DNA of 64,000 bases from Talinum fruticosum (GCA_021018815.1 JAITYX010000017.1:6572001-6636000); one strand, 5' to 3'; positions 25,155 through 38,895 are shown, counted from the stretch's first letter. The notes: generated from the sequence alone by a model not told the origin. Numbers and translations are program-made.

Positions 25155-25306
25155 AGAGGAGGGAGTGAAGGAGGAAGGAGGAAGGAGGAAGGAGGAAGGA
25201 GCTAAGGCTGAAATTGCCAAGGGGGTAGATAGGTTGAAGGGGGCAAGAGAGCAGGCTATTTATAATGGAAAATTTCAAGGGGAAGGGGAAGGGGAAGGGG
25301 GAGGGT
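25155..25306 (-). repeat. Pyrimidine-rich tandem repeats in the leader of copy C
   Basis: On the plus strand, about four GGAGGAA heptamers (25169-25200) and, further upstream, GGGGAA hexamers (about 25279-25300) flank the TATA region. In mRNA sense these are CT-rich. Copies A and B have CT-rich leaders of different composition. Confidence 0.65.
25257..25264 (-). promoter_or_regulatory. TATA box of copy C
   Basis: TATAAATA on the minus strand, about 180 bp upstream of the ATG. The predicted leader of about 155 nt is longer than in A and B and contains pyrimidine-rich heptamer repeats. Confidence 0.7.
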
Positions 25307-25452
25307 GGGTGATATTGATGATACCTTGGGTAAGCCTTAGCCTTGCTGATTGGAGGAATTATAATTATATTCACAGATACACGAGAACCACGCCTTTTTT
25401 AAAGGGAAAAAAAACTATATATATTACTTATAATTATGTTTGGTTATTTGTT

Positions 25453-25472
25453 GATAAGGAGGTGATCTTATC
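25453..25472. promoter_or_regulatory. Inverted GATAAG pair upstream of copy C
   Basis: Same 20-bp arrangement as upstream of copy B, differing only in the central bases. It lies about 189 bp upstream of the TATA box and is followed, as in B, by a C-rich stretch and further out by a shared CATGATTGAAG. I find no counterpart upstream of copy A. Confidence 0.45.
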
Positions 25473-28400
25473 TCTTACACTTTACCCCCACTCCTCCTCC
25501 CCCAACCTCAGCCCACAAGGAAGGGGGCGGCCATGCCATGTAAGAAAGGATCTCAAATAATTGGCATAAAGATGATGTGTATGGTCTATCTTTCTTGCAT
25601 GATTGAAGACCACTGGTAAAAAAAAAAATTCAAATTTCTAAATTTAGTTCAGGTTAAAAGTATCAATTTGACCGAATATTATATTCAATTTAAATTAGTG
25701 TAAGTTAGTTTGAATTAGAATTGTGTATTTGGCAGGTTGCTTTCTAGAGTTAGTTTTTTTATAGGTAAATTATCTTAACTTGTTAAGTAAATGTGAGAAG
25801 TATTGATTAAGCATGTGTCGACGGACTCCGTTTGACTAGATCAAGGTCAATTAAATGTCGGATTTGTATTCTCTTGCTTTTAACTCTAGGTTTGATATAC
25901 TTTAGATACTTAATTGAGTCACGTAGTTGTTAGTTGCAAGTCAAATCTATCTCCTCTAAATTATACATCTAATTGTTGTATCTCTCTAACATTACTTTCC
26001 CTTCTAAGGTATACCTATGGCTACCATAACCAATCCAAACAAAAATGTAATTTACCATAGTAAGAATATAAGATTATGTATCCTATTATATAGCTTTTTC
26101 AAGACATCCAAAAATAATAATAACAACTCTCAATCTTTTTTTCAAAAATATCTTCCTAAATTCTCCACCTTATATGTCGAAGTTAAGTAACATGTAACTC
26201 AGATATTTCTCTTAGATATACTATATATATGTGGTAAGACAGGAAAGTACCCTATTAGTATGAATTGTTTTATATAGTAAATATTTACTAAATTCATTTA
26301 ATTCTCCAAATATATATTTACTAAATAAAACAGGAAGCATACCTTTCAAATTCACAACAAAAAATCTACCTTAAACACGTTTTAACTATGGAGGAATATT
26401 GCCCACCAAAAGGAAGACAAAACAGAGTGAATTGATTAGTCCACTTTGAAATAATTCACCATACAATTTTATTTTATTTTTTTAATAATTAATTTGTCAA
26501 TAACTCAAGATAAGCATATATATTAGACAAACGTAATGACTTAACAACGAAATTAGCCCAACAAATAACAACAAAAAGTTTGATCCCTTGTCCCTAAGAA
26601 TACCCCGACTAAATTTCTCGGTACACTGAGATTAGACTAGAGGGGCTTCTTCAATGGAGCCCCTTGTCCATCACATTTAGCTTCTACGATCCAATTATTC
26701 TAATAATTTTTGTTAAATTTTGCTTTATTTTTACCATTAATATGAGTAACTACATTATTGGATATTATATTTTCACAATATTTGCAATTAAAAATAAACA
26801 TTATGAATTAAAAAAATCAAATATGATGGCCTATAAAACTAAAACTCTTTTAATATAAATTTTTCTATTCACAAGATTAAAATTGATATTTTATTAAAAA
26901 AATATATATGTTAAGATCATTTACATAAAGTGTTATAGATACATCCACAAAAGGTAGTCTATCTCCTGGTCCCACCCCCAAAATTTGATTAGCTGGAGTC
27001 CTTTTAGTTTTGCCTTTTGCTTAGGGATTAGGGATGTAATCATGGAGGTTTAGAAAAGTTAATCTTAGAAAATAGGGATTAAGGAATAATTAAAACATTA
27101 ATCTTGGTACGGCTCTTCCCACTGGGCCTTAAATTAATTAATTAATTTGGTGTAATCCTTTTTCTGTTTTGGGGTTGTGCCTAAAAGCATGAGCTCTTTT
27201 TCTCCTGTTAAAGTCCCTCAGATAGCCACCAATCAGTCTATCTTATTCTTATCTGTCTTTCTATGCTGGGCTCTTTTCTCCTTTTTTAAATCCCCCAATT
27301 TGTTCAACCATATTTGGATCTCTTCGAAAAATATTATAACTAAAAAATCATTTCAACATCGAAATTCAAAAACCATAAATTTGTATGAAGATATTGAGAT
27401 AACCATATATATATACTTTCTTCCTCTACCCTATTTTTAAGAATTGGTCTCATGTCCGTAAAAAAAATGTTCCTGAAATAAGTTAATATATTAATCTCCT
27501 CATACTTTAAAAAAGCAGAATACATATTATACAAATGGTTGTATTCTTTCTAATTATTTCTCAATTAAAATCAAATAATCGAACTTGATCTGCTATTACC
27601 TTAATCCTTTTATGTCGGTAGAAAAAGAAAGAAAATCACTGCAAAATTCACATTTTATACTTAGAAATATTATTATTTGTCACATATGAGTATTTTTCCA
27701 ACTTTTTCTAACTTTCTTTTATTTTTTTCATTTCTTTCATTTTCTCCCTTGTTTCTTTCCCCAAATCTTCCCTTTTTTTTTTTCCTTTCAATTTCAACTA
27801 TATCAACTATACTTATTAAAGTTTCTTCCAACTTTTTTGACAATTATTTTAATTTCTTTCAAAATTATAACTAAATAAAATAGTAAGACTTATTTCGTCC
27901 AAAAGAATATGCCCAAGGATCCAACTTACCTAAAGCTTTAAAAAAACAAAAAAGAAGAGTAGAAGCGTTATAAGTTACTGCTTATTCTAACCTGCCCATA
28001 GCTAATTATACAAAGCAATATCATACTTGCTTATCATAACTTGCCCACAACTTCTATCAATAAAAAATTAAAAAAAACTTGCCCATACAAACGAATATTC
28101 TATTGTACGGACAAAAGAGCTTATATAAAAATATAAGAAGCCTAATATTGATGGAAATTTTAGTTGTAAAAAACGTAAGAGATTAACAAGCAGGACTCTC
28201 CTACTCCTACTCCTACTCGTACGTGACTACTCAAAAAATTTGAATATAGGCGGGGTTATTGGGTGTTTGTATTTTAAGAGACGAAACTCTTACAATAAAG
28301 AGAATTATAAGACGTTTGAGGATAAAAACTTAACTTAAAGTTAAAAACTAGTTTAAACTCGAGTAAAAAGTGACAGAGTTTACAGTAGTTATATACGGAC

Positions 28401-31400
28401 TGTTACATTATTTTTATATTTACTTATCTAGCTATAATTTTATTTAAAATTTTACGAATTTAATAATTGAAAAATATATTATACTTGACAGATGGGAAGA
28501 TGAGGAAATGGGGAGAAAATGAATTCAAATGAAGAATCCACCATTCCTGACTAATGTGGCGTTGATTTCATACACGTCATTCAATCGCAGCAAATTTTAT
28601 CTCTTTAATTTAGAGAGATTAATTTTTGTGTCATTATCATCCAGTAGCTGTCCCTTGCCTATTTGTATTCAATCATTGAGCCTAATTAACCTTTTTTTCT
28701 TTCACTTTGTAAATCTAATTTCCAGAAATTATTTTTTGAAAAAAGTAACGTAAACTAATTAATTAAAAATGGCGGCCCGGAATTGGCCCAAACTAATCTC
28801 TTCATTAATTATTTTCACTCAATTTTAATTTTCGTTTTTGTTTAAGTAATCATATTGTTGTTTGTCCATGTGATGAATTGGGGTGGGTCAGAAATTGACC
28901 CCTGATCTGTCGTTTTTGATACCGATCGATTTGGGTAACATGGGTTGGAAATTGACTATTTTTTTTTTAATTTTTTGAAAGATTTTTACTTGTATGACGT
29001 ACATTTTTCTATGTTTTTGGGTTAAGTATTGTAATAAGTAACATGGGGTTGGTGGGAAGTAGTCATTAAAGAACCATAGGAACCAAGTGAGGCACGTTAT
29101 CATTACAGATTTAAACCTCGACATAAGATATGTTCATATTATGTCAACGATATCGACCACATACATTGATCGGTTGCGTAATTAAGTAACTTATTTGTGT
29201 GCTTATCATATCACCTATCATAATTCCATCAAAGTAACTCCCTCAATTGAACTAACATATAGATAGTTAAACGAATATAATCTAAGTAGACTCTGTACGA
29301 GAAGGACTATTCTTTTCCTATTTAAAGAGGGGTTAGGGGTAGGGTGGTATAAGTTGATGGGTAGGAGGAAATTTGAGTGAATTGAATAATGGCCACAGAC
29401 CATAAAAAGAAAAGGGAAAATGAATGTTAGCCATGGAAAGAAAACAAGGGTGGGGTCTTGACAGGCTAGCCACTGCATCATGATTGATTGATCTATCAGT
29501 AGATCTAGTATTGAATTGAATCCATGCCATCGAACCATTAGATTAGCATGTGCAATGAACACCAAGTTGAGGGATAATTATTTAATTTCAAGTCCTATTA
29601 GCAAATTTAATTATCATGTTTAATCAACATAATCTCATATATTTAGATATTATTCATTAATTTATTTTTATATGAATGTAGTTTTACTTCGATCAGATCA
29701 TACAGACAATAAATTAAGATTTTAAAATTATCTTAAAGATCAAATTAAGGACTAATTACAAATAGAATAGAAGTAAGGGGATGGATGGTTAGAAATAGTT
29801 TTCTTTTTGAAAGAATGCTCAACGATAAGTGAAAAAACGAAAAGGGTAACATGGTAGAGGGGTTAAGGCATGAAAACAAAAGCTAGAGAGCTAATCCAAT
29901 AAGGATGAAGGTAGAAAACAAGGTGAAAAAGAGTGACACGATAAGTAGGCTACTCATTAGATAAGATCAATTGAATGTATCCTAATTATCAAAAGTCTTT
30001 GTAGATAATTATCACATACTCATATTGGCTATATCGGATTAAGTTATGTGGCTCAATCAAATTAAGTTATTTATGTTGATGTACATTGTCCGGGGTTTTT
30101 AGGATTACTTTCTTTTTCATGTTTTTACTACTAATTGTAATTATGTTCGATCTCTTTGTTGGGGGTGTTATAATGAGTAATTTTAAAATATACTTGAACC
30201 ATTTAAGTTTTATTTTATGATTTTTCTTAAAAATATTGGTTGTGTGTATCCTAAGTTTCTCCTTCAAGCTCAATTCATATTCAAACTCATTACATTATTC
30301 TGACTCGATTTGCCCTTTGTTAGAACAAAGGACACCACAGTCAGCTTATATATGTGGTCTGTTCTTCGTTGTTGCTTGCGGTTTGTTCTAGCAAGGGCCA
30401 CGGTTGACCCGTGTTGGACCCCACGGCCTGTGGGGACGGATCTTTGCAGCATCTAATCTGTTTCTTACTGAAGGAGTTTGTGTCTTTTAGAAATTATATG
30501 CTTTCTATGAATAATTTTAACTTATATTTTTGGTTGAAGATGTTCATATTTTATAGAAGATTATCTTTTTAGGTGTTCATTATACATTAGGCTGGTTTGA
30601 ACCTAGTACGCTATGCCGAGGCCTTGGATGTCTCTTTGCACCGTTAGAAAGTCTTTTCATCTTCTATTTCACATTGTTAGATGGAGAGAGTTTTCTATGT
30701 GAGAATTTTGAAAGTTTTTTTACTGATCTCGTTGTGCTTTCACATCGTTTGACATCCTTTGCTCTCATTATTATGTAATCTTGTTGAGTGCCTTACTTTG
30801 TAGATTATTTTAAACTCTCCATATTCGACCTCGTTGAACACGCAGTTTCATATTCACTCACTGTTGTATTGGATTCTTTCCTCATCGTTGCTGTTTTTTT
30901 TTAATTTAATTGTAATTTTGTTTTCCCTGTTAAAATTCTGCATTCACCGCAACTAGGCACCAAGATTTAAAACACGCGTGTAGTTGATTGGCGGACATTT
31001 AGCCCCACAAGACAACGTGTGCCTAACAGTGATCTCTAAAAGTTCCCCTGGAGTTGAACGAACAATGACTCTTTCCACTACCCAGTTGAATGCACTGGGC
31101 AATATCCTCCTGGCTTTTCCTATTTCATGATACGATACACTCGATGTATATGAAGTTGCCACTCCCTAAGAATCATCGACAAAGCAATCAGTTAATAGTT
31201 TATTCAGATACTACACCCGTTTTGTTTAAAACAGAAGGGACCATTATTAAGATCCTGAATAGCTCAAATCATATTAAGATCGGATTGAGCAAATTCATTT
31301 TGTGTCGTATCCACCATATTCGCTTTCAGCAATTTTTGTGTCTGTAGGTCTGCTAGGCCCCACGATGATTTATCAAGGTATTGGAGTCATCTGTGGCTGC

Positions 31401-31930
31401 GAAATTTCCTGGGCTCCTGTGGATGTGATGAAATGATGAGAAAAAAAAGGCATGAGAGAGAGAGAGAGAGAGGCCATTGCGTATGTCTACAACTACAAGC
31501 AATTTCGTGTGTTGTTGTTAGGGATGTTAGCTCACCCACACCCAAAGGAATCAACCTGTAGATACCCTTTTCGTTAGCCTTTGGAGTCCACTAGAGGTCA
31601 AATTGCATATGTAAAAACAGAGAAACATAGAATATACTCTCGATCACAATGTCCAACCCCAACACCACACCCAAATAATTAAGAAAAATAAAGGAAGGAA
31701 AGAAAGAAGGTATTGTATGCAGCTCTAGTTGTCATAGGGAAGCAACCCAAACATTTGGAAGAGGGTGTGCTTCTATAAAACCTGTCTATCTTGTGAACAA
31801 ATGGGAAGTTTCCCACATCGCCCCGCTCGTATCAAATTATTATGTATGATCAAGCATCAAACTAGGTCTTATTTTGACATAATATTAAATCCTTTTTAAT
31901 ATCAAGTTTAAGGTATGGAAGGAACATTTG
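25473..31930. other. Large spacer between copy C and the transposon cluster
   Basis: AT-rich; no intact gene recognised. The 115-residue frame at 29218-29565 (minus) and the 69-residue frame at 30953-31162 (minus) resemble no family I know. 30.3-31.8 kb is less AT-rich and may be TE-derived, with a (GA)n tract at 31455-31472. Confidence 0.35.
28858..28935. repeat. Paralogous upstream block (copy C side)
   Basis: Partner of 20870-20945, in the same orientation relative to its gene. Confidence 0.45.
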
Positions 31931-33660
31931 CAGCTACTATTACAGATATAACTATTAATTACGATCGATTTGTGACGGTTAAAAGGAAAAATCGTTATGA
32001 AAATAAGATGGTGACATTTTTGTAAATAATCGGCCTTTTATAACACATATGACGACGGTTCATTGAAAGAACCGTCGTCATAGAGTGGAGTTATCAATTT
32101 TTAACTACGGTTCCGTAAAAGAAACCGTAGTCATAAGTTGTATATATGATGACGGTTCACCAAAAGAACCATCCTTAAAAGTGAAAAGTTCACATTTAAC
32201 GACGGTTCTTTCATTGAACCATCGTTAAATGTCTTAAAAAAACCATATTTTTAGGGTCAAATCTTTTTATTTTCGGAAACCCTAATAACATATACCCCTT
32301 CTTTGTCTTTCTCTCTCGCTCTCTCTCTCCTATGGAATGCCAGCAACCGCAATTTTTGTTCATTTTTTCTCTCTCGGTCTCCCATCGAACGCCCCTACCC
32401 TCTCCCTCTCTCTAGTCTTCCATCAAACGCCCCCGACCCCACCCTCTCCCTTTCTCTCGGTCTCCCATCTCACCACTCTAGTCTTCTTGTTGTCTCTTCT
32501 CGGACTGGAGCTCTTCTCGCATATTCACCTCCATTCTCTTCATCACGGTCGTCTACGACACACTCTTTGACTTTCTCTCCCCAATTTGCTCTCTTCATTC
32601 AATTCAAACTCCGCCATTTCCTTCGGAGAAAAAATATGCTTTTCGAGCTTTTCCACCTTTCTCTCTTGTCGCCAACAATGGCGATATCGTCAACAACGGT
32701 AATAACTCAATTTCGTCTCTCCGATTGGCAAATTTTACGAGTTTCGCTCCTTCCTCCAGCCTCTAATCTTTATCATCCGCAAAGGATTCCAATGGATTTG
32801 TGGTGTAGGCGACATCGCCGGAGTCAAACAACCGGCCTTTAACCGACGTCATTTTCGAGCCGTTCGAGGAGGTCAAGAAAGAGCTTTCTATGGTGCCTCT
32901 TGCGTCTAACGTTTCTCTCGCTCGTCAAAATTATGGGGATGAGTGTGAGGCCCCATTAATGAGAAAATCAAGTGAGCTTCATTCCCCTGCCTCTTTTAAG
33001 TTGATTTTCTCGATATCGGATGCCAGTCGTTGAAATCAAGTGAGTTCCCTAGGGTAGTTGGAGATCTCAAGCGGGTAATTTGATGTTGTTAAAATTTTTT
33101 CAATTGTTTAATGAGAGATTTTGTTTGTAACGAGAGAATTTGAGAATTTAGTTAATTAATTGGTATATTTTAGTATTTTTAGATGTGGCTTGCTTTTGTT
33201 CATTTGTTTTTCTAATATTCAAATCTACTTTAGTGTTCAAATTTACGATTGTTTTTGTTGTTTGAGTAATTTTTTGTTTATTTTCTTGGTGATTATGTTT
33301 TGGTATTGGACTCTTAAAAGTTGTATAATTTAAATAATTTGAGTCTAGAGTTCGAAACTTCTCTCTCCCTAAATAATTTAATTTTTCTTTTTAAAATAAT
33401 TGTACCTATAACTACGGTTCTAGGGAAAGAACCGTCATTATTGGTCATCCTACGATGATGGTTTTCTTGAAAAATCATCGTTGTAGTTCACCTATGACGA
33501 CGATTCTCTAGAAGAACCGTCATCATAGGCCTTCTTTTACTATGGTTTTGAATGATAGTAAAAAATGTCCACCTACAATGATGGCCACATAGACGACGCT
33601 TGATAACCATAGTTAAAGTTTGTTTTGAACCAGTAGTTAAAAGTGGTTCATGCATTAATG
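31931..33660 (+). mobile_element. Non-autonomous CACTA element carrying a ferritin gene fragment (copy 1)
   Basis: The degraded 5' end CAGCTACTATTACAG corresponds to the CACTACTA terminus. The 3' end at about 33640-33660 aligns with the intact TGTAGTAGTG end at 39672. Both subterminal zones are packed with inverted ACGACGGTT/AACCGTCGT motifs (for example hairpin 32050-32080; also 32103-32225 and 33414-33530), as in plant CACTA elements. The middle is not transposase but CT-rich sequence plus a ferritin exon. It matches 62568-64000 along its length, including TATAACTACGGTTCT near the 3' side. Confidence 0.75.
32690..32975 (+). pseudogene. Captured ferritin exon 1 (transit peptide and extension peptide), broken
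   Basis: Frame 1 reads a plastid-ferritin-like leader (TSFAPSSSL, LSSAKDSNGFVV), then [18 protein letters not shown] and [15 protein letters not shown], the conserved start of the mature plant ferritin subunit. In-frame stops lie at 32764 (TAA) and 32806 (TAG), with a 1-base loss near 32951. The fragment ends at an INEKIN-like stretch followed by GTGAGC, which looks like the original exon 1 donor. The ferroxidase helices are absent, so no functional ferritin is made. Confidence 0.8.
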
Positions 33661-33960
33661 ATCATTTACACTTTAGAATAACTTAAAGCTTATGTTTGGA
33701 TTGGAGGTTAAGGGAGGGGAAGGGAGGGGAGGGAAATAATTCCCTTTGATTTCCCTTGTTTGGGATAAAACGAGAGGGGTGAAAGTGGGGGAACCGTTCC
33801 CCTCTTTCACCCTTATTGTTGATTTTTCATTCCCTCCAAATTAAGGAGGAAGGGAAGGGAGGGGAATAAGATAATGAATAAAAGATAATTTTATTTCTTC
33901 TTATTATCACATTATCTTTTCTTATTTCGCTCCAAATTTCTCTTTTTCTTTTATTTTTCT

Positions 33961-33966
<6 letters not shown>

Positions 33967-34039
<73 letters not shown>
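33967..34039. repeat. (TA)n microsatellite
   Basis: About 36 uninterrupted TA units. Confidence 0.95.
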
Positions 34040-34041
<2 letters not shown>

Positions 34042-34462
34042 TTAGAGTTAAGCTGATATTCTATTTTACGGATCGTCATGAAGGTTAATATCTTCACTTT
34101 TTTTTCCTTTAGTTAGTAACTAATATAATTCATGTGTTGTCTACTATTTTTGTCCAAATTATTAGCTTAAATATCTTTTTTGAATTTGTAATTATGATAA
34201 ATAAAGTAGATGATATATATGTTAATCACCATGAATATACATGTGGACATTAATATCTTTATCGTTCTCCTACTTTTGTTTTTTTATTATATTTTGGGTG
34301 CTTATATTATTTAATTTATTTATTTTATTTTACTTTGGGTAATAATTTACAAATAGAAAAAATAATTATTAAAAAAATAATTTTTTTTTGGAACATTACT
34401 AGAGGAAATGAGTTCCTTGTACTAAATTTAAATTCGTTATTTTTAATTTAAAGTGGTAATGG

Positions 34463-34569
<107 letters not shown>

Positions 34570-34739
34570 TGTTTTCCTTCCCCTCCCTTTCCCTTTTTAA
34601 TCCAAATAAGGAAATATTGGTAACCTCTATTTTAAATTCAAACAAGGGAAAGGTATCTCGCCCTCCCTTCCATTTCCGTCCCTTTGATTAACCTCCCTCC
34701 CCTTCTTATATCCAAACAGAGGGAAAGATAATTCCTGTG

Positions 34740-35102
34740 TAGGGCGTAAACGACCCGGGCTAAGTCGAGGCTGCTTGTGCTTGGCTCGGTAAGTTTTTAA
34801 TTTTTTAAAAAGTTTCGAATTCTAGGCTATAATTGAAATTAAATTCTATATATTTTGTATTGGATTCAAGAAACAAGGATTTAAATGAAATTTTGGTGAT
34901 TTTAATGGTAATTATTATATACTTTGACACGCATTTTTTAGAAAAAGTGAACTACTTAACCTAAACCAACTCAAACCAAGCCGCGGCTCGGTTCGGCTCG
35001 ATTCGGTACGCCTTTCAGCTGGCTTAAGTCCAGCCCTAGTCGATCTTTGACCGAGCTAAGCCTAAGCGCTTAGCGAGCCAGCTCGGTCTTGTTACAACCT
35101 TA
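34740..35102. mobile_element. Small non-autonomous hAT-like element, 363 bp
   Basis: Imperfect inverted ends TAGGGCGTAAACGA and TAAGGTTGTAACAAGA, both followed by CCGGGCT/CCGAGCT-type motifs. Many GGCTCGG repeats near both ends. Flanks TTCCTGTG and TTCATGTT match 6 of 8, as for an old 8-bp duplication. Confidence 0.6.
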
Positions 35103-35339
35103 TTCATGTTAGGGATTGTGTTTGAATCCAAATCCAAAACCAAAACCTCGAAAGACCGTTCATCGGGTAGGGTGCAAGGGATTGTATTTATAGAGTGATT
35201 AGTTTCTTTAGATTCTAGATTTAAAAATCATTGACTACCTTTTCCTTCATAGAAAGGATGTAAAGTTAGTTTAAATAGGTATTTTGACTTAGTCCATTGT
35301 AATCCAAATTGAAAAATAGTCCAACTTGCCTCTTTCACC

Positions 35340-36720
35340 TATCTAGATTATGAACATCACATTATGATACCACCCGATAAGATTTAAAAACATGCTTTGA
35401 TACAACTTGTCCCGAGTGGAGTGAATTAGCGGAAGCATTGACGATGTAGATTTGCAATGAACACATAGATTTACGTGAAAAACTCAAATTAGAAAAATCC
35501 ATTGGCAGCAACAAGCATAAATAATTGAATATTATGGTGGGACAGGACAATAATAGGCCTCAAATGGCATGAATCTATATCAAGATCAATTTGAAAGGGA
35601 GAAATATCAAAGTCACACAAAACACCGTGACATCTAAAATACGAACTCTCAAAGAAAAACCTGTTTCAACCTAGTAGAAGATGAAGACCGATCTCCACAC
35701 CTAAAACCCCTAAAATAACCTTTATAATAAAAAAGTAACAAACTAGGAAACCAAGGTTAACAAAGTTGTCACTGCAAAAAGCAAAATGGCACGGGTTGTG
35801 CGGTCTAACACAAGCATTCCGTGTAACATTTTGGAATAGGAAATTGAGTTGTTACTAAGACATGGTTTGACCATGTAGGTGGGAGGCTAAGCAAAAACAA
35901 CACACAAGCGAAGAAAGGAATGGGGTAAGGAGTTGGGCTAAACAATTGAGTTGAACTTAAGAGTTTAAGCCATGTACCCTATAATCCCCTCCATTGACAT
36001 TCCATGAACATATGTTACCACAAAAGAAGAGAGATTATTATCTCACTCAAAGGGAAATCAAATTAATTCGCTTTGTGTAAGAATGATCGTCACTTAGATC
36101 TCCCACATGCAAGAGTTGATCTTGTCTTGATATCGAATTTAACGGAACACATTCTAGAACTTGAATGTGATACTACTTGTTAGGGTCGAAAGAAACTCCA
36201 TAGCCTCTTGTTTGATTTACAAAACATGCTATGACACCACTTGTTATGGATACAACAAATTTGCAAAAACGTTTATGATGTAGATGTGTGAGAAATTAAT
36301 GAGACCAATAATAGCACAATAAACATCCACATATTTACGTGAAAAACCCAAATGGGAAAAAGTTACAAGGTAATGAGCACAAATAACTCATTATTATAGT
36401 GAGAGAATATAATAACGAGTTAGATCTCAAGTGATATGAAAGCTGAACAATATCAATTTGTAATGCGAGATGGAAAGATCATAATGGTCATAAAACTCAA
36501 CAACATAAAAAATGTAAAGAAGAATCTAAAGTCACAAGAAAATTTTTTTGTCTAAAAGATGAAGATGTCTAAAAGAAGAATCTAAACTCAACAACATAAG
36601 ATTAACAAAATTAGCACCGCAAAAAGCAAGACCACACGGGCTATGTAAAAATGGCATACAAGCAAACCAAGAGTTGGGTCAAGCATTTAATACTTGAGCG
36701 AAATTTGAGAATTCAAGAGA
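35340..36720 (-). mobile_element. Relics of copia 5' LTRs
   Basis: Two junctions resemble reversed initiator-tRNA-Met primer sites abutting an LTR: GCTTTGATACAACT at about 35376 and GCTATGACACCACT at about 36227. Each is followed by related sequence with TTTACGTGAAAAAC. A third, weaker junction is near 36162. No coding remnants seen. Confidence 0.5.
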
Positions 36721-37451
36721 TATTCATTGACAACTAGGGTTTATAATAAGAATTAGGAATTATTAATTATTGTCGTTGGATGTCAAATGAACAGTCAAGA
36801 TAATGCTACGCCAGCAGCACACCCTTTTTCTCTCTTCTTTCCTTCACGATCTTTTCTCGCTTCTCATGCACAAAAATTCCTTGCTAGAGGCCATGTCTTT
36901 AAGACCAATAGTGGCCACCACTCGGCTTGCTCGTAAGCAAAGAATCTTGATGTGTGTTCGCCGGGCATGGTGAGCTCTATGGTGGCCTCTGTTTTTCTTA
37001 TTAACCCACCTTCCTACCCCGTCAAACCCTTCACTAATTATCTTTCTTTGCCTGAATCAACACCACCTTGTTGAAATTTCCGGTGGTTGCTAAAACAAGC
37101 ACCATCTCATTGAAATTCCCGGACTCAAAGTCACCAAAATAATAAAAAACCCTAAAACATGGGCATGGTGCATCCTATCAAGGGGAAAACCTAAATTTTC
37201 TAACGGTGGTGGTAAAAGGAGGAGCATTGTGTTCAGGCTGAAGAGTGAAGGGTATGGAGGTGAATTTGAAGAGACAAAGATAGGCGGGGTGAACCTCACT
37301 AGTGGTGGAGCTTGTTTTTTAGGTAGGGTGAAACACATTAGTAGTGGAGCTTGATTTTTCTAGAGAAAATGGAGGTTTATGGCGACTTAAGGAAGACAAA
37401 GCAAGCCTAGTTGCGAATGACTTGAATGAAATAACAACTGAATATTCAAGT

Positions 37452-38771
37452 TGTTCGGTCTAAATATTATGTTATTTATACCCTTATTTACTTAGTTTTT
37501 GTCTTATAAAATAATATATTTCGAGGATTTTTACTTGGTTTATTTACTTTTGTAGGTAATAAGTTATAATTGAGCTAATTAGAAAAAGTTTGAGCCAAGA
37601 AGGAAGCAAAACGAGGGAGATAATGGTATGCACAGGCTGTGCAATCTAACCAAAAACTTTCGAAACTTGCACAGTACCGTGCAGAAATTACATGGTCATG
37701 CGACGACCCGTTTCGTTTTACGCTCGGTTTTTACAAGCTATAAAAGGGAAACTTTGGCTCTGATTATGGGTGCTTGATTTTTATGGATTTTAGGAGACTT
37801 CCTAGGGTTCTTACTTAACTAAAATAAAACCCTATTAGGGGAGAGATTAGTGTAGAATTGTCTACAAGATTTTGGATTCAAGCTTTCAATTTCAATTCAA
37901 GCATAAGTTTTCTCTTTCTCTTTTTCCTCTTTACTTCAAGTTTATTATTTTGGTTGTTCAATTTAGTTTAGATGTTAATTATAGTTAGATTAATTGTTTA
38001 TTTTCATGTTTGAGTTTAATCAATTAGTTTATGTTCTTGCTTATGTCGGTTTGTGCTACTTTGTTCTTTAGTGTAGTTTTTATGTTTATTTCATGCTTTT
38101 TGTCAATTAGTTAAAGTTGGTTGCTTTGGTTGTGATTAGCCTCCCTAATGGCTAATTAATCTCATTTAGTCCTTAATCCACCTAGTTTATGCTTGTTATT
38201 TGGGACTGTTTCTCATGCCCACCACGTGTTAGATGGAATGCCCGAAAGGGTTTTTCATCTTGATTTTTTGCGGTTGGTCTATCACCGAAAAGTGGAGCTA
38301 ATTTGCTAGCATGGGTATAGAGAATAATCGAGATTTTGGTATGAAAATAGCCCGAATCCTAGTTAGGTGCAAGGTTGCTATTCTTGTAGTCTAATTGGGC
38401 TAATCCCACGAAAGTAGGTGGTTAGAACAATTAAATTAGCTCATGACCCTCGAAAGTGTGGCTTGAGTGGTCATTGATGGTGCAACCGACCACCCTAAAT
38501 AATTGTATAAACTTGGGTAGGTTTAGGCTTGGCTTGATTAATTAGTTTATTAAGCGGTAAAATCACAACCCGAGTATATTTTTATTACTTTCTAGGTTAA
38601 TTTAACCATCATATATAGCTCATATGTGTTGATTCGCCTAAACAGAAAGTTTAAGATAACTTTGATATTTGAAACACAACTCCTCGTGGACACGACTCAT
38701 ACTTGCTGGCTAGCTACAACTACGTCGTGCTCTTGGGGTTATAATTTTAAGACTTAAACTCTTTCCTAACA
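37452..38771 (+). mobile_element. Ty3/gypsy 5' LTR
   Basis: Begins TGTTCGGTCTAAA and ends CTTTCCTAACA. Long similarity to the solo LTR at 10165-11603. Immediately downstream is a decayed primer site (TTGTCATTGTCGGGGA, about 38781-38796) resembling the tRNA-Asp type used by Athila-like gypsy elements. Confidence 0.75.
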
Positions 38772-38895
38772 AGTTTTTGTTGTCATTGTCGGGGAGTTGT
38801 TTCGTTTTAATAGTAAAGCTTACTTGTGCATTCTAGACTAGGCATTTAATTCAAAAAATCCAAAAGAATTCAAAAATTCAAAAATTCAAAAAGAA

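Noticed and set aside
30318..30942. Possible solo LTR with TG...CA ends
   Set aside because: Flanking 5-mers (CCCTT and TTCAC) do not match, and no second copy or primer site was found.
32303..32842. Plus-strand frame of 179 codons
   Set aside because: Low-complexity Ser/Leu/Pro reading of CT-rich DNA; the meaningful ferritin frame is a different one.
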